DNA from: Sphingomonas lacusdianchii
GTDB taxonomy: Bacteria; Pseudomonadota; Alphaproteobacteria; Sphingomonadales; Sphingomonadaceae
Reading direction: 5' to 3'
Length of the DNA: 64,000 nucleotides
Assembly (NCBI RefSeq): GCF_022664395.1
Contig: NZ_JAKRET010000006.1
Location: forward strand, 186,001-250,000
Shown: positions 52,220 to 60,447 of the stretch, in pieces
Position numbering within the stretch: position 1 is the stretch's first letter
How the letters are laid out: every line of letters starts with the position of its first letter
The notes under the pieces: model-generated
Database searches by the model: none
Told to the model about the DNA's origin: nothing
What the model saw: only the letters and a program-made list of their open reading frames with translations
Program-made: the position numbers and the translations under genes

Positions 52220-52998
52220 GGACGTTGCTGCTGGTGCTGCTGCTGCTTGGCGGTTGCACCACCCCCTATGGCGACGGCATGGGCGATATCCTGCGCGGAC
52301 AGGGCATCGCTGCGCGCGAACCCGATTACGACGTCCCTTACGTCCCGACCCCCGAGCCGGTCGTCGACGCGATGCTGGCGATGGCGCAGGTCGGGGCGAA
52401 CGACACGCTGATCGACTTGGGGTCAGGCGACGGCCGCATTCCGATCGCCGCCGCCCGCCTCGGTGCGCGCGCCAGCGGCGTCGAGATCGACGCCACGCTG
52501 GTCGAGCGCGCCCGCCGCAATGCCGCGCTCTACGAGGTCGGCGACCGCGCCCGCTTCACCCGCGCCAATCTGTTCGACGTGCCGCTCCGCGACGCCAGCG
52601 TCGTGACGATGTACCTGTTGCCGCGGATCAACCTTGCGCTACGCCCGCGCCTGCTGACCGAACTCCGCCCCGGCACGCGCATCGTCACCCACGCCTTCGA
52701 CATGGGCGAATGGCGCGCCGACGCGGAACGGCTGGTCGCCGATCGCCGGGTCTATCTGTGGATCGTCCCTGCCGTCGCCGGCGGCGACTGGCGGGCCACC
52801 CTGGCCGACGGACGCGAGGTGCCGCTGCACTTCGACCAGCGGTTTCAGGACGTGGCCGGCACGCTGGGTGCCGCCGCAATCACCGGCACCCTGCGCGGCA
52901 CCGCGATCCGCTTCACCGCCGCCGGCCGCAGCTACACCGGCACGGTCGGCGAAGCGGCGATCACCGGCGACGACTGGCGCGCCGTCCGGGTGCCTTAA
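52216..52998 (+). CDS. Lipoprotein with a class I SAM-methyltransferase domain
   Basis: The 260-residue protein begins with a lipoprotein signal, 'RTLLLVLLLLGGCTTP' (lipobox LGGC, Cys about 15). It then has a methyltransferase core with motif I 'LIDLGSGDGRIPIAA' (about residues 68-82), 'GVEIDATLVERARRNA' (motif II acidic residue) and 'LRPGTRIVTHAFDMGEW'. A C-terminal domain of about 80 residues follows. A SAM-dependent enzyme behind a lipoprotein signal is odd because SAM is cytosolic; either the signal is a membrane anchor or the fold has a non-methylating role. GTG start at 52216, coupled to the hydrolase. Confidence 0.8.
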   Translation: MRTLLLVLLLLGGCTTPYGDGMGDILRGQGIAAREPDYDVPYVPTPEPVVDAMLAMAQVGANDTLIDLGSGDGRIPIAAARLGARASGVEIDATLVERARRNAALYEVGDRARFTRANLFDVPLRDASVVTMYLLPRINLALRPRLLTELRPGTRIVTHAFDMGEWRADAERLVADRRVYLWIVPAVAGGDWRATLADGREVPLHFDQRFQDVAGTLGAAAITGTLRGTAIRFTAAGRSYTGTVGEAAITGDDWRAVRVP

Positions 52999-53037
52999 CC
53001 CTCGACGCCCGAGGTCCGCATCCCTAGGTGGAGGGCA

Positions 53038-54801
53038 ATGGCGCTCGACCCGATCCCCGTATTGCAATCGACCTTCGGCTTTCCCGACTTTCGCGGCGTC
53101 CAGCGGCAGGTGGTCGACCGTGTCCTCGCCGGAGAACGCACGCTGGCGGTGATGCCGACCGGCGCGGGCAAATCGCTGACCTATCAGCTGCCCGCAACGA
53201 TGCTGAACGGCACCTGCGTCGTCGTATCGCCGCTGATCGCGCTGATGCACGACCAGTTGCGCGCCGCCACCGCGGTCGGCATCCGCGCCGCCACACTGAC
53301 TAGCGCCGACGACAATCGCGCCGAGACGCGCGGCCGGTTTCTGGATGGCGAGCTCGACCTGCTGTATGTCGCGCCCGAACGCGCCTCGGGCAGCGATTTC
53401 CGCGAGTTGCTGGCCCGTGGCAACCTCGCGCTGTTCGCGATCGACGAGGCGCACTGCGTCAGCGAATGGGGCCACGACTTCCGCCCCGACTATCGCCTGC
53501 TCCGCCCGCTGTTCGATCAGTTCCCCGACGTACCGCGGCTGGCGCTGACCGCCACTGCCGACGCGCATACCCGCGCCGATATCCTCGAACAGCTCGGCAT
53601 TCCGCAGGACGGGTTGATCGTCGCCGGCTTCGACCGGCCCAATATCCGCTACCACATCACCCCGCGCGATCAGGGCACGCGCCAGATCGCCGACGTGATC
53701 GCCGCCACCCCCGGCCCCGGCATCGTCTATGTCCAGTCGCGCGCCGGGACCGAGCGACTGGCCGAGGCGCTGGCCAAGACGGGGCGGCCGACCCGCGTCT
53801 ATCACGCTGGCCTCGATCCCGCCGTGCGCCAGCGCAACCAGCACGACTTCGTCGCATCCGAAGACATGGTGATGGTCGCCACCATCGCCTTCGGCATGGG
53901 AATCGACAAGCCCGACGTCCGCTTCGTCGCCCATGCCGGGCTGCCGAAATCGATCGAGGCCTATTATCAGGAAACCGGCCGCGCCGGCCGCGACGGCGAT
54001 CCGGCGGTCGCGCATCTGTTCTGGGGTGCCGACGACTTCGCCCGCGCGCGCCAGCGGATCGGCGAGGTCGAACCCGCCCGCCAGCCCGGCGAGCGACAGC
54101 GGCTGAACGCACTGGGCGCGCTGGTCGAGACCGCCGGCTGCCGCCGCGCGATCCTGCTGCGCCATTTCGGCGAGTCGCCGCCCGAATTTTGCGGCAATTG
54201 CGACAATTGCCTGACCCCGCCCAATGCGGTCGACGCGACGCAGGTCGCGCAGAAATATCTCTCGGCGGTATTCCGCACCGGCATGATGTTCGGCGCGACC
54301 TATATCGAACAGGTGCTGACCGGCCAGTCGACCGAGCGCAGCCTGACCAACGGCCACGAAAACCTGTCGGTGTGGAACATCGTCGACGGCGATGAGGTCG
54401 CGCTGCTCAAGCCCGTCGGCCGCGCACTGCAACTGCGCGATGCGCTCCGCGCCAACGACCATGGCGGGCTGGAATTCGGCCCCGCCGCGCGCGGGTTGCT
54501 GAAGGGCGGCGACACGCTGTCGCTGATCGTCCCGCCGAAGCGCGAGCGGCGGCGGCGCGGCAGCGGCACGACGCCCAACCCGACCGGCGATCCGCTGTTC
54601 GAGGCACTGCGCGCCAAACGCCGCGAACTGGCGCAGGGGGCGGGCGTGCCGCCCTATGTCATCTTCCACGATTCGGTCCTGCGCGACATGGCCACCGACC
54701 GCCCGCAAACGATCGGCGGCATGCGCCGGATCACCGGCGTCGGCGAAAAGAAGCTGCAGGCCTATGGCGACGCGTTCCTGAGCGTCATCAAACAACACTA
54801 A
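53038..54801 (+). CDS. recQ: ATP-dependent DNA helicase RecQ
   Basis: The 587-residue superfamily 2 helicase has 'FGFPDFRGVQRQVV' (motif 0), Walker A 'PTGAGKSLTY', 'DEAHCVSEWGHDFRPDY', 'LTATAD', 'IAFGMGIDKPDVRFV' and 'QETGRAGRDG'. A zinc-binding RQC region has 'CRRAILLRHFGE...CGNCDNC'-type Cys residues, and there is a C-terminal HRDC domain ('GDPLFEALRAKRRELAQ'). It unwinds DNA 3'-5' in recombination repair. GGAGGG precedes ATG 53038. The 3' end is followed at once by a palindromic repeat. Confidence 0.96.
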   Translation: MALDPIPVLQSTFGFPDFRGVQRQVVDRVLAGERTLAVMPTGAGKSLTYQLPATMLNGTCVVVSPLIALMHDQLRAATAVGIRAATLTSADDNRAETRGRFLDGELDLLYVAPERASGSDFRELLARGNLALFAIDEAHCVSEWGHDFRPDYRLLRPLFDQFPDVPRLALTATADAHTRADILEQLGIPQDGLIVAGFDRPNIRYHITPRDQGTRQIADVIAATPGPGIVYVQSRAGTERLAEALAKTGRPTRVYHAGLDPAVRQRNQHDFVASEDMVMVATIAFGMGIDKPDVRFVAHAGLPKSIEAYYQETGRAGRDGDPAVAHLFWGADDFARARQRIGEVEPARQPGERQRLNALGALVETAGCRRAILLRHFGESPPEFCGNCDNCLTPPNAVDATQVAQKYLSAVFRTGMMFGATYIEQVLTGQSTERSLTNGHENLSVWNIVDGDEVALLKPVGRALQLRDALRANDHGGLEFGPAARGLLKGGDTLSLIVPPKRERRRRGSGTTPNPTGDPLFEALRAKRRELAQGAGVPPYVIFHDSVLRDMATDRPQTIGGMRRITGVGEKKLQAYGDAFLSVIKQH

Positions 54802-54921
54802 ATCCTCCCCGCTCCGCGGGGAGGGGGACCAGCGAAGCTGGTGGAGGGGGGTGTCGCCATACGGCACGGTTGCGCTGCGCGCCTACTCCCCTCCGCCATG
54901 CCCCCCCTCCCCGGCGAAGAT
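54801..54921. repeat. Palindromic repeat, cctccccg-cggggagg type (copy 3)
   Basis: AATCCTCCCCGCTCCGCGGG starts the element, with GACCAGCGAAGCTGGTGGAGGGG inside. A right arm of CCCCTCC-type sequence ending CCCCGGCGAAGATT closes it. It is shorter and more diverged than the copies at 10091 and 43129. Confidence 0.65.
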
Positions 54922-54956
54922 TTGCCTGCCCCACCCAGGCTCGCTATCCTCGCCCG

Positions 54957-55385
54957 ATGCAAATCCGCCGTATCGACGACCGAATCTCGGTCAGCCCGCA
55001 GATCACCGCCGACGATGTCGCGACGCTGAAGGCACAGGGCTTCACCACCATCGTCAACAACCGCCCCGATGGCGAGGAAGCCGGCCAGCCGGGCGGCGAC
55101 ACCATCGCCGAAGCCGCAGCGGCGGCGGGCCTCGCCTATCACGCCATCCCGATCACCCATGCCGGGTTCAGCCATCCCCAGCTCGATGCGATGGCCGACA
55201 TACTCGCCGAAGCCGATGGCCCGATCCTCGCTTATTGCCGCTCGGGCACGCGGTCGTGCAACCTGTGGGCGCTCGCCAGTGCCAAGGGGGGTCGCGACTC
55301 GGCTGAACTGGTCACGGCGGGTCACGCCGCCGGCTATGATCTCTCGGGCATCCGCCCGACGCTCGATGCTCTTTCCGGGACTTAG
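54957..55385 (+). CDS. DUF442 / TIGR01244-type phosphatase-fold protein
   Basis: The 142-residue protein has the family elements 'ISVSPQITADDVATLKAQGF', 'VNNRPDGEE' and an active-site-like loop 'AYCRSGTRSCNLWAL', which matches the C-x5-R P-loop of dual-specificity phosphatases. The family is often fused to or found beside sulfide-handling and beta-lactamase-like hydrolases (Blh type), and is annotated as a sulfur transferase. The biological role is uncertain. Confidence 0.85.
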   Translation: MQIRRIDDRISVSPQITADDVATLKAQGFTTIVNNRPDGEEAGQPGGDTIAEAAAAAGLAYHAIPITHAGFSHPQLDAMADILAEADGPILAYCRSGTRSCNLWALASAKGGRDSAELVTAGHAAGYDLSGIRPTLDALSGT

Positions 55386-55445
55386 ATGGTTAAGGCTGCG
55401 TACCTTAACGTACGTAACCTAAGTGGTTATGCACATTAACTAAAT
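55381..55445. promoter_or_regulatory. TTAA-rich region with inverted repeats before the Sel1 gene
   Basis: GTTAAGG (55389-55395) pairs with CCTTAAC (55403-55409). Flanking CTTAG/CTAAG and a TTAACGTACGTAA segment follow. Five TTAA-like tetramers in 65 bp stand out in this GC-rich DNA. CtrA-type sites are a possibility, but no exact TTAA-N7-TTAA was found. Confidence 0.35.
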
Positions 55446-55496
55446 TGCAAGGGCCGGTGCCCCATTTCTCTGCCCGTACCAACAGGGGTTGTGGAT

Positions 55497-55790
55497 ATGG
55501 GCATTGGTTTGGAAGGCGCCCGCTTTCTCCAGGAAAGCCGGGCAGAAGAAGCGCAACGCGACACCGGCGCCGCGTGGTTTGAACTCGGCATCTGCTATTC
55601 CAGCGGCACTGGAGGCACGGTCATCGACCTGGTCGAAGCCCATAAGTGGTTCAACCTCGCCGCGATGTCGGGGCTGGAGGATGCGCAGCACTGGCGCGCC
55701 GAGATCGCCTGCGACATGACGCCGCGCCAGATCGCCGACGCGCAAAAGGCCGCCCGCGCCTTCCTGCGGACCGAGGTTCGCGCGCACTGA
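55497..55790 (+). CDS. Small Sel1-like repeat protein
   Basis: The 97-residue protein contains a Sel1-type (TPR-like) helix pair: 'AAWFELGICYSSGTGG', 'DLVEAHKWFNLAAMSGLEDAQ' and a further helix 'TPRQIADAQKAARAF'. Such proteins are protein-interaction scaffolds; this one carries only about one and a half repeats and no signal peptide. ATG at 55497 has AGGGG about ten bases upstream; GTG at 55491 is an alternative. The preceding 65 bp is unusually TTAA-rich. Confidence 0.85.
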   Translation: MGIGLEGARFLQESRAEEAQRDTGAAWFELGICYSSGTGGTVIDLVEAHKWFNLAAMSGLEDAQHWRAEIACDMTPRQIADAQKAARAFLRTEVRAH

Positions 55791-55829
55791 CCCGCTGCGG
55801 CCGGACGAACCGGCCGCAGGGGGACGGGT

Positions 55830-58412
55830 TCAGTCCGCCGCCGCCTTTTTCGGCGCGGCCTTCTTCGCAGCAGGCTTTTTCGCCGCCGGCTTGGCATCCT
55901 TCGCCGCCGCCTTCTTCGGTGCCGCCTTCTTGGCCGCGGGCTTCTTCTTGCCCTTGGCCGGCGCCGCCGCCGCACGGTCGTCGATCAGTTGCGCCGCTTC
56001 CTCGAGCGTCAGCGCGTTCGGTTCGATCGACTTCGGGATCGTCGCATTGGTCGTGCCGTCGGTGACGTAGGGGCCATAGCGCCCTTCCATCAGCTTGATC
56101 TCGGCCTCGGTCCGCGGATGCGCGCCCAGCACCTTCAGCGGCTCCTTGGCCGCACCCCGCGCCGGACGCCCGCCGCCTGCCGCCGCCTCGGCCAGCTTGA
56201 CCACCGCCGCGTTCATGCCCGTTTCGAACACGTCCGCCGTCGACTGCAACCGCGCATATTTGCCGGCATGCTTCAGATACGGGCCATAGCGCCCGATCGC
56301 TGCCTCGATCGGCTCGCCCGTTTCCGGGTGATTGCCGATGGTGCGCGGCAGGCTCAGCAGCTTGAGCGCCCATTCGAGGTTCAGTTCGCCGATATCCTTG
56401 GGGATCGACGCGCGCTTGGCGTCCTTCCCCTCGCCCAACTGAATGTACGGCCCGAAGCGGCCCGACTTGCGCTCGACCTCCAGCCCCGTTGCCGGATCCT
56501 TGCCCAGCCCTTCCGGCCCGGCATCGCCGCCCTCCTCGCCACCCGGCTGCGCGAAACGGCGGGTGTACTTGCACTCCGGATAGTTGGAGCAGGCGATGAA
56601 CGCCCCGAACTTGCCGCCGCGCAACGCCAGCCGCCCCTCGCCGCAATTGGGGCACAGCCGCGGGTCGGTCCCGTCGGCCTTTTCGGGGAACAGATAGCTG
56701 CCCAGAAACTGGTCCAGCTCGGCGGTGATCGCGCTAGGCTGCTGCTCCATCACCTCCGACGTGCGCGGCTTGAAATCGCGCCAGAAGGCTTCGAGCACCG
56801 CCTGCCATTCGGCCCGCCCGCCCGACACGTCGTCCAGCTCTTCCTCCAGCCCCGCCGTGAAGTCGTAGCCGACATATTTCTCGAAAAAGCGTTCGAGAAA
56901 CGCGGTCAGCAACCGCCCGGTTTCCTCGGCGAAGAAGCGGTTCTTCTCAACGCGAACGTAACCGCGATCCTTGAGCACCTGAATGATCGAGGCATAGGTC
57001 GACGGCCGCCCGATGCCCAGTTCCTCCAGCCGCTTGACCAGCGACGCTTCGGAGAAGCGCGGCGGCGGCTGGGTGAAATGCTGCTCGGCGACCACGTCCT
57101 TCTTGGCTGGCGCATCGCCCGAGCGGAGCAACGGCAGGCGGCGCGAATCCTCGTCCGCCGCATCGTCGCGGCCCTCTTCGTAGAGCGCGAGATAACCGGG
57201 GAACAGCACGACCTGCCCGGTCGCGCGCAAGCCGGTCTGGCCGGTCTGGTCCTCCAGCTCGACCGCCGTCCGCTCCATCCGCGCCGACGCCATCTGGCTG
57301 GCCAGCGCGCGCTTCCAGATCAGGTCGTACAGGCGTGCATGATCGCCACTGCCGGCGCGGTCTTTCGAAAAATCGGTAGGCCGGATCGCCTCATGCGCTT
57401 CCTGCGCATTCTTGGCCTTGGTCTGGTACTGGCGCGGCTTGTCGGGGACATAGCTGCCGTCATAGCGGTTGGCGATGGCCCCGCGCGCGGCATCGATCGC
57501 CGACCCGTCCATCTGCACGCCGTCGGTCCGCATATAGGTGATCGCGCCATCCTCATAGAGCGACTGCGCCACCCGCATCGTATGGCTGGCCGAAAAGCCC
57601 AGCTTGCGCGCCGCTTCCTGTTGCAGCGTGGAGGTGGTGAAGGGCGGCGGCGGATTGCGCGTCGCCGGCTTCGTCTCGACATTCACGACCGTGAATCGGC
57701 CGTCGACCACCGCCGCCTTGGCGACCTCGGCCGACCCGGCATCGCCGAGCGACAGCTTGTCGAGCTTCTTGCCCTTCAGCTTGACGAGGCGCGCATCGAA
57801 CGGCGTGCCATCGGCCTCCATCTTGGCGACGACCGACCAATATTCCTGCGCGACGAACGTCTCGATCTCGCGCTCACGCTCGACCAGCAGGCGCAACGCC
57901 ACCGACTGCACGCGCCCCGCCGACTTGGCGCCGGGCAGCTTGCGCCACAGCACCGGCGACAGCGTGAACCCGACGAGATAGTCCAGCGCACGCCGCGCCC
58001 GATACGCGTCGATCAGATCGGTATCGAGTTCCCGCGGTGCCTTCATCGCCGCAAGAATTGCGGGTTTGGTGATCGCGTTGAACGTGACCCGCTCGACTTC
58101 CTTGGGCAGCGCGCGGCGCTTCTTCAGCACCTCCTGCACATGCCAGCTGATCGCCTCGCCCTCACGGTCAGGGTCGGTCGCGAGGATCAGTCGGTCGGCG
58201 GTCTTGGCAAGGTCGGTGATCGCCTTCAACTGCTTCGTCTTGTCGGCGTACGTTTCCCAATCCATCGCGAACCCTTCGTCCGGGTTCACCGACCCGTCCT
58301 TGGGCGGCAGGTCGCGGACATGGCCATAGGAAGCGAGGACGCGGTAATCGGACCCCAGATATTTTTCGATGGTCTTCGCCTTGGCGGGCGATTCGACGAT
58401 GACAAGCTGCAT
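55830..58412 (-). CDS. topA: DNA topoisomerase I
   Basis: The 860-residue type IA topoisomerase has an N-terminal Toprim domain ('LVIVESPAKAKTIEKYL' and 'LATDPDREGEAISWH'), the catalytic Tyr region 'YMRTDG', a cleavage domain and one clear zinc ribbon ('CPNCGEGRL...CSNYPECKYTRRF'). Several Topo_C repeats ('GRFGPYIQLG', 'GRYGPYLKH', 'GRYGPYVTDG') follow, and a Lys/Ala-rich tail of about 45 residues ends it. It relaxes negative supercoils. It follows dprA on the same strand after about 110 bp. Confidence 0.97.
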   Translation of the reverse strand: MQLVIVESPAKAKTIEKYLGSDYRVLASYGHVRDLPPKDGSVNPDEGFAMDWETYADKTKQLKAITDLAKTADRLILATDPDREGEAISWHVQEVLKKRRALPKEVERVTFNAITKPAILAAMKAPRELDTDLIDAYRARRALDYLVGFTLSPVLWRKLPGAKSAGRVQSVALRLLVEREREIETFVAQEYWSVVAKMEADGTPFDARLVKLKGKKLDKLSLGDAGSAEVAKAAVVDGRFTVVNVETKPATRNPPPPFTTSTLQQEAARKLGFSASHTMRVAQSLYEDGAITYMRTDGVQMDGSAIDAARGAIANRYDGSYVPDKPRQYQTKAKNAQEAHEAIRPTDFSKDRAGSGDHARLYDLIWKRALASQMASARMERTAVELEDQTGQTGLRATGQVVLFPGYLALYEEGRDDAADEDSRRLPLLRSGDAPAKKDVVAEQHFTQPPPRFSEASLVKRLEELGIGRPSTYASIIQVLKDRGYVRVEKNRFFAEETGRLLTAFLERFFEKYVGYDFTAGLEEELDDVSGGRAEWQAVLEAFWRDFKPRTSEVMEQQPSAITAELDQFLGSYLFPEKADGTDPRLCPNCGEGRLALRGGKFGAFIACSNYPECKYTRRFAQPGGEEGGDAGPEGLGKDPATGLEVERKSGRFGPYIQLGEGKDAKRASIPKDIGELNLEWALKLLSLPRTIGNHPETGEPIEAAIGRYGPYLKHAGKYARLQSTADVFETGMNAAVVKLAEAAAGGGRPARGAAKEPLKVLGAHPRTEAEIKLMEGRYGPYVTDGTTNATIPKSIEPNALTLEEAAQLIDDRAAAAPAKGKKKPAAKKAAPKKAAAKDAKPAAKKPAAKKAAPKKAAAD

Positions 58413-58523
58413 GATGTGGCGGTCGGTCCTTGTGCGTACGTACGCGAGAGTGGGGAGCGCCGGGGGGTGGCGTCAAGTCGGTGGGTGCGGTGAAGTAGCG
58501 CCGTTACGGTTTGATGGCAGGCG

Positions 58524-59753
58524 CTACCCCAGACTGACCCGCCCGCCGGCATGCCGGTCGAGCCGCCCGGCCAGTTCCAGTTCGAGCAGCACCGTCTGCA
58601 CCACCGTCGTCGGGCATCCCGATTGCCGCACCAGTTCGTCGACCGCCACCGGCACCGGCCCCAGCAACCCGGTGATCCGCGTCCGGTCGCCATCGCTCGC
58701 ATCGGTCGCGGTGGGTTCGGCAGCATAGCCCCCGCCCGGTGACCGCACCGCCCGCGCATCGATCGGCCGGAGCATTTCGGCGACGTCGGCGGCATTCTGT
58801 ACGAGCGTGGCACCGTCGCGAATCAGCATATTGCATCCCTGTGCGCGGGGATCGAGCGGCGATCCCGGCACCGCCATCACCTCGCGCCCCGCCTCCCCGG
58901 CCAGCCGCGCGGTGATGAGCGATCCCGATCGCGGCGCCGCCTCGACCACCACCGTGCCCAGCGCCAGCCCGGCGATGATCCGGTTGCGCGACGGAAAATG
59001 GCGGGCGAGCGGCTGCGTACCCGGCGGCTGTTCAGCGACCAGCAGCCCGCGCGTCGCGACATCCTCCTGCAACGCGGCGTTTTCGGGCGGGAACACCACA
59101 TCGATGCCGCTGGCGATGACGCCGATCGTCGCATGGCCGATCGCGCCTTGATGCACCGCCGTGTCGATACCGCGCGCCAGCCCCGACACCACGCAATATC
59201 CTGCCGCGCCCAGTTCCTCGGCCAGCCCGCGCGCGAACCGGCACGCCGCGGCCGACGCATTGCGCGCGCCGACCATCGCCACCGCCGGGCGCGTCAGCAA
59301 CGACAGGTCGCCGCGTACGATCAATGCGGGGGGCGCGCTGTCCAGTTCCGCCAGCAACGCCGGATAATCGGGATCGCCGAGCAGCAGATACCGCCCGCCC
59401 AGCGCCCGTACGCACGCGATCTCGCGCCGCACCGCGCCTTCGTCGGCCAGCACCGGCGCGCGTCCCCCGCCCCTTGCTGCCAATACCGGCAACGCCTCGA
59501 TCGCCGCCACCGCATCGCCATAGCGTTCGATCAGCGCGCGAAAGGTAACCGGCCCGATATTGCTCGACCGGATCAACCGCAGCGCCGCGAACCGCGCCGC
59601 GTTCTGTTCAGCGGCGCCGGCCCGCTCCCCCACGGGTCCCAGCAAAGTAGTACTTTGCTGGGCTACCCGCACCCGGCCACCCACAGCGTATTCTGATTGG
59701 GTGGCCGGGTGGGGGAGCGGGCCGGCGCCGCCCTCAGCTAAAAAGTCAGTCAC
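58524..59753 (-). CDS. dprA: DNA-processing protein DprA with an inserted palindrome in its 5' end
   Basis: The protein of up to 409 residues has a SAM-like N-terminal region ('ARFAALRLIRSSNIGPVTF'), the Rossmann DprA core with 'AMVGARNASAAACRFARGLAEELG', 'VVSGLARGIDTAVHQGA', 'GIDVVFPPEN' and 'PGSPLDPRAQGCNMLIRDGATLV', and a winged helix at the end. DprA loads RecA on incoming single-stranded DNA. The first 50 codons are abnormal: a 121-bp structured palindrome (59611-59731) occupies them in frame. The start may be GTG 59753, which overlaps the plsY stop, or a later codon such as GTG near 59634. Confidence 0.92.
   Translation of the reverse strand: MTDFLAEGGAGPLPHPATQSEYAVGGRVRVAQQSTTLLGPVGERAGAAEQNAARFAALRLIRSSNIGPVTFRALIERYGDAVAAIEALPVLAARGGGRAPVLADEGAVRREIACVRALGGRYLLLGDPDYPALLAELDSAPPALIVRGDLSLLTRPAVAMVGARNASAAACRFARGLAEELGAAGYCVVSGLARGIDTAVHQGAIGHATIGVIASGIDVVFPPENAALQEDVATRGLLVAEQPPGTQPLARHFPSRNRIIAGLALGTVVVEAAPRSGSLITARLAGEAGREVMAVPGSPLDPRAQGCNMLIRDGATLVQNAADVAEMLRPIDARAVRSPGGGYAAEPTATDASDGDRTRITGLLGPVPVAVDELVRQSGCPTTVVQTVLLELELAGRLDRHAGGRVSLG
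59611..59731. repeat. Three-armed palindromic element inside the 5' end of dprA
   Basis: Perfect 23-bp outer arms (59611-59633 and 59709-59731) enclose two complete inner hairpins: CCCAGCAAAGTA-G-TACTTTGCTGGG at 59638-59662, and ACCCGGCCACCCA pairing with TGGGTGGCCGGGT at about 59671-59683 and 59697-59709. Together they would fold as a three-way junction. It is read through in frame by dprA. Confidence 0.8.
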
Positions 59754-60351
59754 GCTTGCGACCGATCCTCGGCTCGGTCCCGGCGACCAGCCGCTCGATA
59801 TTCTCGCGATGCTTCCACAGCACGATCAGCGCGAGGCCGAGGAACAGCAGCACCAGATCGAACCGCCCGGCCCATGCCGCCGCCAGCGGCGCCGCGACCG
59901 CCGCCGCCATGCCCGCCACCGACGAGATCCGCAGGCCCGCCAGCAGCCCCAGCCACACGATCGCATAGACCAGCCCGGCGAACGGACTGAGCGCCACGAC
60001 CACGCCCATCATCGTCGCCACGCCCTTGCCCCCGCGAAAGCGCAGCCAGACCGGGTAGCAATGGCCGATGAACGCCGCCGCCCCGGCGATCAGTTCCTCG
60101 CCCGGATAAACGTGCGCGACGATCCACACCGCCGCCGCCCCTTTCAGCAGGTCGAGCAGCAAGGTCGCCGCCGCCAGCCCCTTGCGTCCGGTGCGCAGCA
60201 CGTTGGTCGCGCCGATATTGCCCGATCCGATCGTACGCAAATCGCCCGCCCCGGCGACGCGGGTGAGCAATATGCCCCACGGAATCGATCCCAGCACATA
60301 ACCGATCAGCAACGCCGCCGCCGGCGGGATCCAGAGTATTTCGCTCGGCAG
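59746..60351 (-). CDS. plsY: Glycerol-3-phosphate acyltransferase PlsY
   Basis: The protein of about 201 residues has five to six membrane helices with PlsY motifs: 'YVLGSIPWGILL' (motif 1), 'RTIGSGNIGATNVLRTGRKG' (motif 1/2 region), 'GHCYPVWLRFRGGKGVATMMG' (motif 2) and 'KHRENIERLVAGTEPRIG' (motif 3). It acylates glycerol-3-phosphate from acyl-phosphate. No ATG, GTG or TTG fits before the first helix; CTG at 60351 has AGGGGG five bases upstream and is the best start. The stop overlaps the dprA GTG. Confidence 0.93.
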   Translation of the reverse strand: MPSEILWIPPAAALLIGYVLGSIPWGILLTRVAGAGDLRTIGSGNIGATNVLRTGRKGLAAATLLLDLLKGAAAVWIVAHVYPGEELIAGAAAFIGHCYPVWLRFRGGKGVATMMGVVVALSPFAGLVYAIVWLGLLAGLRISSVAGMAAAVAAPLAAAWAGRFDLVLLFLGLALIVLWKHRENIERLVAGTEPRIGRKRD

Positions 60352-60447
60352 GATGGCCCCCTGAACTTGCCGTCTGTCGCGCGGAGGGTAAGGGGTTCGG
60401 CGGCGCCATGCAACGCGGCCGACTACGCCAAAGGGAGTATGCCCGTC

